DNA of 64,000 nucleotides from Macrococcus sp. 19Msa1099 (GCA_019357535.2 CP079955.1:372001-436000), one strand, 5' to 3'; positions 52,093 through 61,063 are shown, counted from the first letter of the stretch. Program-made: numbers and translations. Notes: generated from the letters alone by a model not told the origin.

Positions 52093-52176
52093 AAAATAAA
52101 AGGACGTGACACGAGCGTTCAGATACGAATGAAATCATGAAAAGATGGCTGGAGATAATTTTCCAGCCATCTTTTT
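52093..52176 (+). repeat. Terminator-carrying repeat, copy B
   Basis: Second copy (52093-52149) of the 57-bp stretch, offset 121 bp from copy A. It leads into another hairpin with a different loop. The two copies stand as a direct repeat between metQ and the convergent tetR gene. Confidence 0.85.
52140..52176. terminator. Bidirectional terminator between metQ and tetR
   Basis: AAAAGATGGCTGGA pairs with TCCAGCCATCTTTT, one of the strongest hairpins in the window, with A and T runs on either side. Confidence 0.88.
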
Positions 52177-52180
52177 AAGA

Positions 52181-52723
52181 TTAGCGATTAATTTTCATGA
52201 TGTTATTATGAATAATCTTGCTGATAACTTCAGGAGGTTCCGGACAATCATTTTGTAACCAGAAATACAACACACCGAACTGGCCCCCTAATGTGTAACT
52301 GATAAAATAATCAGGATACTGAAGACTAGCAGTTGTTTCAAGGACGTGCATATAATTATTGCGCCAATTTGATAATAATTTCTGTGTAAAGTTTTGTGCA
52401 GGATGCAAGGTGAGTAACACTCTGAAGAATTGTCTGTGCTCATGAATATACTGGAATATGTGTTCAAGGTATTTTTCTATTGATGATTTTTTGTCTCTCT
52501 GTAAGTGAAGGTCCTGCAGATCAGTATATAATATTGATTCTAGATGTGAAATATGTGAATCTATCATGCTATCCAGTAATGCGTATTTGTCTTCAAAATA
52601 AGCATAGAAAGTAGAACGATTAATACCAGCTTTATTACATAGCATCTTTATCGTTATTTCTCTGAATCGGTGTTCTTCCAGCAATTGTATTAAACTGTTT
52701 TCGATTAACTGTTTTTTGTCCAT
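52181..52723 (-). CDS. TetR-family repressor of the EmrAB locus
   Basis: A 180-aa regulator. The N-terminal helix-turn-helix is ITIKMLCNKAGINRSTFYAYFEDKYALL (about 22-50). The C-terminal part is of the TetR_C type found in Firmicute DhaS-like and efflux regulators. It is divergent from emrAB, and a palindrome lies between the two promoters. It presumably represses efflux until a drug binds. The minus-strand ATG has an AGAAGAAATG-type weak ribosome site. Confidence 0.85.
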   Translation of the reverse strand: MDKKQLIENSLIQLLEEHRFREITIKMLCNKAGINRSTFYAYFEDKYALLDSMIDSHISHLESILYTDLQDLHLQRDKKSSIEKYLEHIFQYIHEHRQFFRVLLTLHPAQNFTQKLLSNWRNNYMHVLETTASLQYPDYFISYTLGGQFGVLYFWLQNDCPEPPEVISKIIHNNIMKINR

Positions 52724-52752
52724 ACATGACTCATTTCTTCTTATTTAATAGT

Positions 52753-52781
52753 ATTATCTATTTATTTTACTTAATTTCCAA
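52753..52781 (-). promoter_or_regulatory. Putative tetR promoter
   Basis: On the minus strand, TTGGAA (52776-52781) and GATAAT (52753-52758) with a 17-bp spacer. The left arm of the CCAACA palindrome overlaps its -35. Confidence 0.5.
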
Positions 52782-52802
52782 CAGATTCACAAATATTGTT
52801 GG
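52778..52802. promoter_or_regulatory. Operator candidate between tetR and emrA
   Basis: CCAACA and TGTTGG (perfect 6-bp arms) stand 13 bp apart. One arm touches the tetR -35 and the other the emrA -35, which fits a single repressor acting on both. Confidence 0.5.
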
Positions 52803-52830
52803 TTGATTGTTTAGTAAATCATTATATAAT
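52803..52830 (+). promoter_or_regulatory. Putative emrAB promoter
   Basis: TTGATT (52803-52808) and TATAAT (52825-52830) with a 16-bp spacer. Confidence 0.6.
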
Positions 52831-52863
52831 ATTGTTTATGCGAAAAATTGGGAGGAAGTAAAC

Positions 52864-53514
52864 ATGAAAAAATTAGTAATGATCAATATTTTAACTTTAA
52901 TCATCTTAGCAGTGCTTGGCGTAGTCGCTTTTCACTTCTATGATGAAGCAACAAACTATGTAAAGACGGACAATGCGAAGATTGACGGAGAGCAAGTCTC
53001 TATTGCAAGTCCAGTTGCAGGTAAACTAGTTTCATTCAATAAAACGGTAGGCGACAAATTATCTAAGGATGACAAACTTGGTACTGTAGCAGGCGCTGGT
53101 CAAGACGGTAACCCAACTAAGGTTGATATTACGATGCCACAGGATGGCACGATTGTGAAGAAGCAAGCAACAGAAAATGGATTTGTAGGTGCTGGTACTC
53201 CGATTGCCTATGCTTACGATATGAATCAATTATTCGTTACTGCAAACATTAAAGAAACTGAACTTGACGGTGTTAAAAAGGGTCAGGATGTCGATGTATA
53301 TGTCGATGGATATAAAGATACGACTTTATCTGGGAAAGTTGAACAAATTGGTTTAGCAACAGCATCTAGCTTTAGTCTATTACCTTCATCAAATGGTAAT
53401 GCAAACTATACGAAGGTAACGCAAGTTGTTCCAGTTAAGATTGAACTTTCAAAAGGAAAATCGTTAGACATTTTACCAGGAATGAATGTAACTGTACGCA
53501 TTCATAAAAACTAA
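52864..53514 (+). CDS. EmrA/HlyD-family membrane fusion protein
   Basis: A 216-aa adaptor protein with one N-terminal membrane helix (about 5-24) and an outer biotinyl-lipoyl-like part (VSIASPVAGKLVSFNKTVGDKL; ITMPQDGTIVKKQATENGFV) that leads into a beta-barrel domain. It lacks the long coiled coil of Gram-negative EmrA, as expected for a single-membrane cell. GGGAGGAAG precedes the ATG at 52864. It is paired with a DHA2 exporter 12 bp downstream. Confidence 0.88.
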   Translation: MKKLVMINILTLIILAVLGVVAFHFYDEATNYVKTDNAKIDGEQVSIASPVAGKLVSFNKTVGDKLSKDDKLGTVAGAGQDGNPTKVDITMPQDGTIVKKQATENGFVGAGTPIAYAYDMNQLFVTANIKETELDGVKKGQDVDVYVDGYKDTTLSGKVEQIGLATASSFSLLPSSNGNANYTKVTQVVPVKIELSKGKSLDILPGMNVTVRIHKN

Positions 53515-53526
53515 GGAGGTTATCGT

Positions 53527-55305
53527 ATGACCTCGATGATTATTTTATACAGCTTATTTTCTTTGCTGACATTCTTCGTCGTTAATAGAGTAATGCTTAA
53601 AAGAAAGCGCAAAGCTCAGCATCGTTCTATTCAAAAACAAGATAAAAAAGTATATGAACCAATGTCAAACGCACAAGTTAAACCTACAACTGCACCGAAA
53701 ATAAATGAATCACATATACAAGATGAGAAAATGAAACAGGAAATAGATGTCAATCGTCCTGTACATGAACAGGTGAAAAAGCCTGAAGCACTTGTAACGT
53801 TCGGTAAAGGTATCACTTTGGCGAAGATTATTACTGCGCTCATGGCGGGGATGTTCGTTGCAATATTAAATCAAACGTTAATAAACGTGGCACTCCCTGT
53901 TATGATTAATGACTTCAGTATTTCTACTTCAACTGCACAATGGTTAACAACAGGGTTTATGCTTGTAAACGGGATTCTCGTTCCTGTCAGTGCTTATTTG
54001 ATTCAGAAGTTTACGTATCGTCAGCTCTTTATGTTTGCGATGATTGCATTTACAATAGGTTCTGTTATCTGTGCCATAAGTACGAACTTCCCTGTAATGA
54101 TGACAGGTCGTGTAATTCAGGCGGTTGGAGCAGGAATCTTGATGCCACTTGGAACAAACGTATTTATGACAGTCTTCCCGCCTGAGAAACGCGGAGCTGC
54201 AATGGGAATGATGGGGATCGCCTTCATTCTTGCACCTGCAATTGGACCGACATTAACGGGTTGGGTTATTCAGAACTATCATTGGAATGTGATGTTCTAT
54301 GTGATGTCTGTTGTAGGAATACTCGCAATTATTATCGGTTTCTTCTGGTTCAAAATCTATCAACCGATAAGTAATCCTAAGCTAGATGTCCCTGGTGTCG
54401 TATTTAGTTCACTAGGATTTGGTAGTTTGCTTTATGGCTTTTCTGAAGCGGGGAATAAAGGCTGGGATTCAGCAACTGTAATTACAATGATGATCATTGG
54501 ACTCTTATTCGTTGCATTATTTGTTTATCGAGAAATTTCTATGAAAGCTCCGATGATGGATTTACGTGCGTTAAAGTATACAGGGTTTTCATTTACATTG
54601 CTGATCAATGTAATTGTAACGATGAGTTTATTCGGAGGTATGTTACTTCTGCCTGTATATCTTCAGTCTATTCGAGGTTTTTCTCCTTTAGATTCAGGAT
54701 TACTACTATTACCTGGCTCGCTACTCATGGGACTCATGGGACCTATATCGGGTCGTCTGCTTGATAAATTTGGAATTAAGCCGATTGCGATATTTGGATT
54801 ATTTATTATGACGTATGCAACATGGGAACTCACAAAATTGAGCATGGACACTTCTTATTCAACGATATTAGGTATTTATGTACTGCGTTCTTTCGGTATG
54901 AGCTTTATTATGATGCCCATTATGACTGCAGGTATGAACGCATTACCACAAAGAATGATTCCGCATGGCAACGCCATCAGTAACACGGTACGTCAGCTTG
55001 CAGGGTCTATCGGTACTGCTGTACTGGTTACGATTATGACACAACAGACCACAGCACATGTCGGTGATATTTCGAATACAATGGATAAGACGCATCCAGA
55101 AATTGCAGGACAGTTTGCTGAGATTGGTCGCAGTGTCGGATCACAAGAAGCGGGTGGTCAACTTGTAATGGGATATCTTCAGAAGGTCGCAACAATCAAT
55201 GGTATTAACGATGCCTTCTGGGTAGCGACAGCGCTAAGTGCACTGGCATTTATACTGTCCTTCTTCTTAAAAGGAAAAGAACATTATCGTGCTGAAGAGC
55301 TTTGA
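53527..55305 (+). CDS. EmrB/QacA-type MFS multidrug exporter with extra N-terminal segment
   Basis: A 592-aa exporter. Residues about 95-592 are a full 14-helix DHA2 protein: LNQTLINVALPVM (motif D1), WLTTGFMLVNGILVP, and GPTLTGWVIQNYHWNVMF (motif C). Before it lie about 90 extra residues. They begin with a membrane helix (MIILYSLFSLLTFFVVNRVM) and continue as a basic, charged linker. The usual EmrB has about 500 residues. AAGGAGG precedes the ATG. It forms an operon with the EmrA-like adaptor and is probably controlled by the divergent TetR. Confidence 0.88.
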   Translation: MTSMIILYSLFSLLTFFVVNRVMLKRKRKAQHRSIQKQDKKVYEPMSNAQVKPTTAPKINESHIQDEKMKQEIDVNRPVHEQVKKPEALVTFGKGITLAKIITALMAGMFVAILNQTLINVALPVMINDFSISTSTAQWLTTGFMLVNGILVPVSAYLIQKFTYRQLFMFAMIAFTIGSVICAISTNFPVMMTGRVIQAVGAGILMPLGTNVFMTVFPPEKRGAAMGMMGIAFILAPAIGPTLTGWVIQNYHWNVMFYVMSVVGILAIIIGFFWFKIYQPISNPKLDVPGVVFSSLGFGSLLYGFSEAGNKGWDSATVITMMIIGLLFVALFVYREISMKAPMMDLRALKYTGFSFTLLINVIVTMSLFGGMLLLPVYLQSIRGFSPLDSGLLLLPGSLLMGLMGPISGRLLDKFGIKPIAIFGLFIMTYATWELTKLSMDTSYSTILGIYVLRSFGMSFIMMPIMTAGMNALPQRMIPHGNAISNTVRQLAGSIGTAVLVTIMTQQTTAHVGDISNTMDKTHPEIAGQFAEIGRSVGSQEAGGQLVMGYLQKVATINGINDAFWVATALSALAFILSFFLKGKEHYRAEEL

Positions 55306-55306
55306 T

Positions 55307-55356
55307 TAAAAATAAACAAGTAAGGCATAATTATTTGTCATACTTGTTTATTTTTA
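55307..55356 (+). terminator. Terminator of emrAB
   Basis: AAAAATAAACAAGTA pairs perfectly with TACTTGTTTATTTTT across an 18-nt loop. Confidence 0.82.
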
Positions 55357-55384
55357 TATAATAAAGAATAAGGAGTGAGGCGAT

Positions 55385-55924
55385 ATGAAGACAAAGTACA
55401 TTGATAAAAGAAGTTGGCGTCGTCTCTTAAAGAAACATTATAAGGAAATTCGTGTCAGTGATGAGTGGTTTGATGGGATAATCGGTGAGATTGAGATGAT
55501 AAAGGTAAAGTCACCGCTAGAAATTAAGGTTATCGATCAAAGCATTGTAGTAGCTGACAACGGGTTTCGCTGGTTGCAAATCTTACCGAAAGATAAGCAC
55601 TATAGCATTACTGTAATGTATGATGCACAAGATAAGCCGCTACAGTATTACTTCGATATTAATGATGAGAATATTGTGGAAATGGGTGAGGCAAGAACCC
55701 ATGATCTCTATCTTGATGTACTTGTATTACCTGACGGACGCTATGAACTAGTAGATGAGGCAGATGTGAAACGTGCACTGAAAAAGCAGGTTATTACGCA
55801 GGCGCAATATGAACTTGCCTATAAGACTGCTCAAGAAGTGATGGATGAAGTGAAAGACAACTTCATATGTTTTGAACAGCTCGCAAGCAAGTGTAAAGCC
55901 GAAATTAAAACGGAAAGGACATAG
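55385..55924 (+). CDS. DUF402-family protein
   Basis: A 179-aa soluble protein. The DUF402 part is YYFDINDENIVEMGEARTHDLYLDVLVLPDGRYELVDEADVKRAL (about 92-140), with Asp/Glu residues that bind metal in nucleoside-phosphate phosphatases of the YgaC/Ntdp type. Some family members hydrolyse nucleoside di- or triphosphates; the activity here is unproven. AAGGAGTGAGG precedes the ATG. Confidence 0.78.
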   Translation: MKTKYIDKRSWRRLLKKHYKEIRVSDEWFDGIIGEIEMIKVKSPLEIKVIDQSIVVADNGFRWLQILPKDKHYSITVMYDAQDKPLQYYFDINDENIVEMGEARTHDLYLDVLVLPDGRYELVDEADVKRALKKQVITQAQYELAYKTAQEVMDEVKDNFICFEQLASKCKAEIKTERT

Positions 55925-55945
55925 TCGTCCTTTCCGTTTTAATTT
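55902..55945. terminator. Bidirectional terminator between the DUF402 and SDR genes
   Basis: A 19-bp perfect stem (AAATTAAAACGGAAAGGAC and its complement) with a 6-nt loop. It serves both convergent genes. Confidence 0.92.
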
Positions 55946-55958
55946 TATTCAACGCATT

Positions 55959-56828
55959 TTAACCTGAAATGTAGTCTCCACCATTGATATGAATTGTTTC
56001 ACCAGTGATATAAGATGCATCGTCACTAGCAAGGAATACATATGCCGGTGCAATCTCGCTTGGTTGCCCGCGACGTTCGAGGGCGGTTTCCTGTCCATGT
56101 TTCTCTACCTTTTCAGCAGGAAACGTTGCAGGAATGAGCGGTGTATAGATTGGTCCTGGTGCAACAGCATTTACTCTAATGCCTTCTTCTGCTATGTTTT
56201 GTGAGAGTGAACGTGTAAATGATGTAATCGCACCTTTAGTAGCAGAGTAATCAATTAATGTTTTAGAACCTCTATAAGCAGTCACACTGCTCGTATTAAC
56301 AATGGCATCACCTTTAGAAAGATGCGGTAGTGCAGCTTTAGTAACATACATCATACCGAATATATTCGTTTCGAATGTTTCTTTAATCTGATCACTAGAA
56401 ATATCAAGTAAACTTTCTTGTGGATACTGTACGCCTCCATTATTCACAAGAATATTTAAACTTCCGAATTCCGATGTAACATCTGCGATTAATTGATTAC
56501 ATTGTTCTTCTGATTTAAGATCGAAAGCATAGGCCTTTGCTTTAACGCCAAGTGATTCTAGACGTGCGACTGTATCTTTGGCGTCTTCATGTTCGTTATA
56601 GTACCCAATCGCAATGTCTGCACCTTCTTTTGCATAACATATGGCTACAGCACGACCTATACCTGAGTCACCACCGGTAATAAGCGCGACTTTCCCTCTT
56701 AATTTATCTGATCCTTTATATTTATCATCTTCTGCAATCGGTTTTGGATCCATTTCTTTTTCGATACCAGGCTGTTCGGGTTGTGTATAACCTTTAATTT
56801 CTTTATCGATCTTTTCATATTTGTTCAT
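55959..56828 (-). CDS. Short-chain dehydrogenase of the YhdF/YghA general-stress type
   Basis: A 289-aa SDR. An N-terminal extension (TQPEQPGIEKEMDPKPIAE) is characteristic of the YhdF/YghA group. Cofactor loop TGGDSGIGRAV, NNGG motif, catalytic Ser in VNTSSVTAYRG and YSATK are all intact, in contrast to the SDR at 43565. It probably reduces aldehydes or ketones with NADPH. In Bacillus YhdF belongs to the general-stress set. AGGAGGAG precedes the ATG. Confidence 0.88.
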   Translation of the reverse strand: MNKYEKIDKEIKGYTQPEQPGIEKEMDPKPIAEDDKYKGSDKLRGKVALITGGDSGIGRAVAICYAKEGADIAIGYYNEHEDAKDTVARLESLGVKAKAYAFDLKSEEQCNQLIADVTSEFGSLNILVNNGGVQYPQESLLDISSDQIKETFETNIFGMMYVTKAALPHLSKGDAIVNTSSVTAYRGSKTLIDYSATKGAITSFTRSLSQNIAEEGIRVNAVAPGPIYTPLIPATFPAEKVEKHGQETALERRGQPSEIAPAYVFLASDDASYITGETIHINGGDYISG

Positions 56829-56932
56829 TATGACTCCTCCTCAAAATAATAGTAATAATTAACTATTCCTTTTATGTGACCCTTTAAAACATTGTGTAAA
56901 ATTTATGTTAAAATCAAAATGAGGTGTTTATG

Positions 56933-57664
56933 ATGATAGATGCACATATTCATATCAATCAGTATAGCGATAAAGATATTCAAGATATCATGTCGCAAAA
57001 TATACAATGTGTTGCCGTTGCAACAGACTTGAAGAGTTGCTATCGACTACTTGCACTTAAGAATGAAAATATTCATATTGCTTTAGGGTATCATCCTGAG
57101 CAGCGCATTGATAAAAATGAAGTAGAAGAAATTCTTCGCTTAATCGATACGCATCATCATGAGATTGTGGCAATCGGTGAAGTGGGCTTGCCGCAATATT
57201 TAATGCGTCAGGATCAATCGATAAAATTGCAGCCGTATATTGATATATTGGAAGCATTCATGAATAAAGCGAGAGCCCATCAACTCCCTGTCATACTCCA
57301 TGCTGTCTATGACGATGCGAGAATAGTGATGGAACTCTTAAGAGAATATCAAATTCAAAAAGCACATTTTCATTGGTTTAAAGCAGATAAAGATGTATTG
57401 GAAGAGGTTTTAAATAGTGATTACATGGTCAGTGTAACGCCTGATATTCTATGGAATGTAAAGACCAGAAGAGTAGCCCAGGCTTTCCCGCTCCATCGAC
57501 TCATGATAGAAACGGATGGTCCGTGGCCGCACGAAGGGTTTGAAGCAAAAGAGATTAAATCGCAGCTTTCTGCTATAATAAAGGAGCTAGAGCTGTTTTA
57601 TCCGAGGGCAGAAAACATAGAATCTATTATGACGTATAACACGAAAGCTTTCTATCGAATTTAA
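56933..57664 (+). CDS. TatD-family metal-dependent hydrolase
   Basis: A 243-aa TIM-barrel hydrolase of the TatD group. Metal motifs are DAHIHIN at the start, GEVGLP in the middle, VILHAVYDDA and FHWFKAD, and METDGPWP (as LMIETDGPWP) near the end. TatD enzymes act on DNA or on D-aminoacyl adducts. The start is ATG at 56933, 6 bp after GAGGTG; ATG at 56930 is possible. An extended -10 (TGTTAAAAT) lies just upstream. It is followed by a LysR gene, 15 bp away. Confidence 0.85.
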   Translation: MIDAHIHINQYSDKDIQDIMSQNIQCVAVATDLKSCYRLLALKNENIHIALGYHPEQRIDKNEVEEILRLIDTHHHEIVAIGEVGLPQYLMRQDQSIKLQPYIDILEAFMNKARAHQLPVILHAVYDDARIVMELLREYQIQKAHFHWFKADKDVLEEVLNSDYMVSVTPDILWNVKTRRVAQAFPLHRLMIETDGPWPHEGFEAKEIKSQLSAIIKELELFYPRAENIESIMTYNTKAFYRI

Positions 57665-57679
57665 GATTGAGGATATAAT

Positions 57680-58540
57680 ATGAAAATAGATGATTACAGA
57701 TTACTTGTAGCTTTGGATGAGGAAGAGACGCTTCGTAAAGCTGCTGAAACTTTATATATTTCTCAGCCCGCAGTCAGTCAGCGACTCAAGACCATCGAGA
57801 ACGACTGGGGCACGGAAATTTTTATTAGAACGAAGAAGAAGCTGATTGTCACAACACACGGCGAAGCGATTATTAATCACGCACGTAAGATGCTGAAAGA
57901 AGAGACAAATCTTAAAGAAATGATTCATTCTTCTGAAGGTGTGGTGAACGGGAACCTGTCAATTGGTGTATCCTCGCTGATTGGACAGACAGTACTACCG
58001 GCTGTACTTGAACGTTTTGTACATGAGTATCCTAATGTGAAGATTCAGTTGCAGGTTGGTTCCAGTACACGCATTATGAATAATCGTCATGACTTCCACG
58101 TGTCCGTTATACGTGGAACAAAGATAATGAACCTCCATAATGAACGACTGATGCAAGAAAAGCATTATTTTATTTATCCGAAGGGTAAGAAGGATGTATT
58201 AGATACATTACCGATGATTGAATTTCAGGCAGATCCGGTCTATTTGAAAGAGATAGAACAATGGTACACTGAGTTATTCAACAAAGAATATGCACCACAG
58301 ATAAAGACAGATCAGATAGCGACGTGTAAGGCACTCCTATTAAGTGGGGTAGGGATGACTGTACTTCCTGAAATTGTAGCAGAAGATATTGATCGTAAAG
58401 AGTTTGAAGTTAAGCTTGTCGAGGCACATGGACAGGAATTATTAAGGGAGACATACATATCCTATGAGAATGATATATTGAGCCTCCCTCAGGTGAGTGC
58501 GTTTATCGCATTATTAAAAGAAGTCGTCAACGGCTTATGA
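57680..58540 (+). CDS. LysR-family transcriptional regulator
   Basis: A 286-aa LysR regulator. The helix-turn-helix is TLRKAAETLYISQPAVSQRLKTIENDWG (about 17-44), followed by a two-lobed effector-binding domain (LSIGVSSLIGQTVLPAVLERF; LLSGVGMTVLPEIVAED). Its target is unknown; neighbours are TatD and an alarmone synthetase, with no divergent gene to suggest one. It seems to be co-transcribed with TatD and perhaps the next gene. Confidence 0.88.
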   Translation: MKIDDYRLLVALDEEETLRKAAETLYISQPAVSQRLKTIENDWGTEIFIRTKKKLIVTTHGEAIINHARKMLKEETNLKEMIHSSEGVVNGNLSIGVSSLIGQTVLPAVLERFVHEYPNVKIQLQVGSSTRIMNNRHDFHVSVIRGTKIMNLHNERLMQEKHYFIYPKGKKDVLDTLPMIEFQADPVYLKEIEQWYTELFNKEYAPQIKTDQIATCKALLLSGVGMTVLPEIVAEDIDRKEFEVKLVEAHGQELLRETYISYENDILSLPQVSAFIALLKEVVNGL

Positions 58541-58558
58541 ATTGAAAGAGGATAGCAA

Positions 58559-59215
58559 ATGGATATTGAGAATGTAATGCAAAAAATAGAAGACCAATCC
58601 GAAATCATCAAGCTGGGCGAAGATTTTTCTTATTTATTTAAAGAATATGAGATGGGCTTATTAGAATTAAAAAGTGATATAGAGGTCATCGACTTAGAAT
58701 GGCAGGCGAAGTATGGTTATTCTCCATTTGAATACATAAAGACACGTATTAAGTCACCCATCTCACTACGTGACAAAATAAAACGAAAAGAAATAGACTT
58801 TAATTTAAAGAGCATACAGGAGAATATATTTGATATTATTGGTGTAAGAACCGTTACAACGTTTGAAGACGATGTCTATAAAATATATGATATTTTAAAG
58901 GGACGTAATGATCTTAAAATTGTACGTGTGAAAGATTACATAAAAAATCCGAAACAAAGTGGCTATAAAAGTCTGCATCTAATCGTTGAAACAGAACTAG
59001 TGCTCTCTGAAGGTGTGAAGTGGGTCCCTGCAGAAATTCAGATTCGCACATTAGCCATGGATTTCTTCGCATCTACAGAGCATAAGCTACAATACAAATA
59101 TAATACCAAGAAATTAAATGACAGCATACGCCGTGAACTGAAGGAAGTCGCGGATGTTTCAAGTGAACTGGATCGTAAGATGACAGAAGTGCGTAATACC
59201 ATATTATTAGATTAA
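58559..59215 (+). CDS. Small alarmone synthetase (RelP/YwaC-like GTP pyrophosphokinase)
   Basis: A 218-aa single-domain (p)ppGpp synthetase without a hydrolase part. Conserved synthetase elements are YIKTRIKSPISLRDKI (Arg/Lys for ATP), IIGVRTVTTFEDDVYKI (the G-loop Asp region), KDYIKNPKQSGYKSLHLIVE and VPAEIQIRTLAMDFFASTEHKLQYK. The general layout is nearer RelP than RelQ, from memory of the S. aureus proteins. It would raise alarmone levels in response to transcription, often at cell-wall stress. A weak GAAAGAGGA site precedes the ATG. Confidence 0.86.
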   Translation: MDIENVMQKIEDQSEIIKLGEDFSYLFKEYEMGLLELKSDIEVIDLEWQAKYGYSPFEYIKTRIKSPISLRDKIKRKEIDFNLKSIQENIFDIIGVRTVTTFEDDVYKIYDILKGRNDLKIVRVKDYIKNPKQSGYKSLHLIVETELVLSEGVKWVPAEIQIRTLAMDFFASTEHKLQYKYNTKKLNDSIRRELKEVADVSSELDRKMTEVRNTILLD

Positions 59216-59247
59216 AGATTCGCAGTACGAAGTCACTGGTATATGAT

Positions 59248-59284
59248 ATGAAAAGATGACAGGAGTATTTCCAGTCATCTTTTT
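59248..59284 (+). terminator. Terminator of the alarmone synthetase gene
   Basis: AAAGATGACAGGA pairs with TCCAGTCATCTTT (one mismatch) around a 5-nt loop, then TT. The preceding TATGAAAAGATGAC resembles the end of the terminator-associated repeat. Confidence 0.82.
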
Positions 59285-59381
59285 AGGTTGATCGGCTACA
59301 TCATTAAGTCGCAGTTCTCACATAAAAAAGTAATTTCATATATAATAAAACAAAATGAATCTAATGAAAAGAGTGTGTTCA

Positions 59382-60584
59382 ATGTTTCGAGATCTTCTCA
59401 CAATTAAAAACTATAAATTATTTCTTATCAACATGATTCTGCTTGGTATGGCTTTAGCGATTACAGTGCCGTTTTTTGTCCTGTATGCAACTCAGGAACT
59501 CGGAATGACACGAGGATTATATGGTGTTATGATGGCGTTGTTTGCCTTGGCTGGATTTATGGTCAACACAATTGTTGCAAGGTTTTCTGATCGGGCGAAC
59601 TTTAATCGTAAGTATATGATCATGTTTTCAGTAATGATGGCTGCAATCGCATTCAGTACGTATTTCTATATCGATAATCCTGTCGTTTTCATCATGATAT
59701 ATGTGTTTTTTGGGGGTATGGGTGCGCCTGCTATGCCACAGCTCTATGCATCAGCACGAGAAAGTATCAATGTGTCAGCTTCAAGTAAAAATGCTGTATT
59801 TGCGAATACACTCCTTCGTTCTATGTTTAGCTTCGGTTTCTTGTTCGGACCGCTCGTTGGGACGGTCTTGCTTAAGAAGTTTGGATTTTCTGGAATATTT
59901 GGTGGCACAATTCTGCTTTATATTATCGTATTACTGTCGTTCTTATTCTTTTATAAAGAGGTTAAAGTGGAAAAACCAGCGCATGCTAAAGGCCACATTG
60001 AACCAGTTGCACCAAACCTTTTGAAAGATACGTACTTGCTTATCCCGTTCCTTGCTTTTGTATTCTTACATATTGGACAATGGATGTATACGCTGAACAT
60101 GCCTTTATTCGTAACAGAATTCTTAAATGCAGATGAAGCGAATGTTGGTTATTTAGCAAGTTTATGTGCAGGACTTGAAGTTCCGTTTATGATTATTCTA
60201 GGTATACTAGCAAGCAGATTTCAAACGCGTACATTATTGATGATTGGTGCAGTATTTGGTGGAGGCTACTATCTTTCAATCGGTTTATTTGACAGTGTGA
60301 CAGCGATGCTCATCGGTCAAATTGGTTTAGCGTTCTTCTTAGCCATACTGCTAGGTTTAGGAATCAGTTACTTTCAGGATATATTGCCGGACTTTCCAGG
60401 ATATGCATCGACATTATTTTCTAATGCGATGATTGCAGGACAATTACTCGGCAACCTACTTGGTGGAGTCATGAGTGACGTTGTAGGACTTGGAAATGTA
60501 TTTTATGTATCTTCGTCATTCGTATTAATTGCATTTATTTTATTAATATTCACGAAACCCATAAAGATGGAGGATTTAGCATGA
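59382..60584 (+). CDS. MFS transporter, sugar-efflux (SET)-like
   Basis: A 400-aa, 12-helix MFS protein. The N-terminal half has the DHA1/SET-type pattern GMTRGLYGVMMALFALAGFMVNTIVARFSDR, and the middle GGMGAPAMPQLYASARES resembles SetA/SotA-type sugar exporters. The substrate is not clear. The start is probably ATG at 59382. A TATAAT at 59341-59346 suggests transcription starts near 59353, so the ATG at 59355 would leave almost no leader. The DUF456 gene overlaps its stop in ATGA. Confidence 0.8.
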   Translation: MFRDLLTIKNYKLFLINMILLGMALAITVPFFVLYATQELGMTRGLYGVMMALFALAGFMVNTIVARFSDRANFNRKYMIMFSVMMAAIAFSTYFYIDNPVVFIMIYVFFGGMGAPAMPQLYASARESINVSASSKNAVFANTLLRSMFSFGFLFGPLVGTVLLKKFGFSGIFGGTILLYIIVLLSFLFFYKEVKVEKPAHAKGHIEPVAPNLLKDTYLLIPFLAFVFLHIGQWMYTLNMPLFVTEFLNADEANVGYLASLCAGLEVPFMIILGILASRFQTRTLLMIGAVFGGGYYLSIGLFDSVTAMLIGQIGLAFFLAILLGLGISYFQDILPDFPGYASTLFSNAMIAGQLLGNLLGGVMSDVVGLGNVFYVSSSFVLIAFILLIFTKPIKMEDLA

Positions 60585-61063
60585 TGATAGTATTATGGAT
60601 GGTCGTCATTATTAGTTTTATCGCAGCATTCGTTGGGCTGGTCGTACCAATGCTGCCAGGTGTGCTGTTGATGTGGGTAGGATTTTTTATCTATCATTTT
60701 GGTATCAATAACGAAGAATTGACATGGTTCTTCTGGATTGCGATGGCGATGCTGACTTTTGTTACGTTAATCAGCGACTATATAGCTGGCAGTTACTTCG
60801 TCAAAAGGTACGGTGGATCAAGAGCAGGAGAATTTACAGCAGCAATCGGTATCATTATCGGTAGCTTCCTTTTTCCACCGCTCGGCATTATCATCGTGCC
60901 GTTTATAATGGTATTATTTGTTGAACTTTTTATCCAAAGAGATATAACAAGAGCTTTTAATGCGAGCATCGGATCGCTCTTTGGATTTTTGACAAGTACC
61001 GTCGCCAAGTTTTTAATATTGATTATTATGGTCATCTGGTTCGTACTGGATGTGTTGATATAG
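60581..61063 (+). CDS. DUF456-family membrane protein
   Basis: A 160-aa protein with four or five membrane helices. The signature is GLVVPMLPGVLLMWVGFFIY near the start, then SDYIAGSYFVKRYGGSRAGE, as in DUF456 (YqgC-type) proteins of unknown role. It overlaps the MFS gene by 4 bp, so the two are translationally coupled. Confidence 0.85.
   Translation: MMIVLWMVVIISFIAAFVGLVVPMLPGVLLMWVGFFIYHFGINNEELTWFFWIAMAMLTFVTLISDYIAGSYFVKRYGGSRAGEFTAAIGIIIGSFLFPPLGIIIVPFIMVLFVELFIQRDITRAFNASIGSLFGFLTSTVAKFLILIIMVIWFVLDVLI

Noticed and set aside
56829..56923. Sigma-B promoter for the stress-type SDR
   Set aside because: GTTTTA and GGAATA are spaced correctly on the minus strand, but the -10 departs too far from GGGTAT to be counted.
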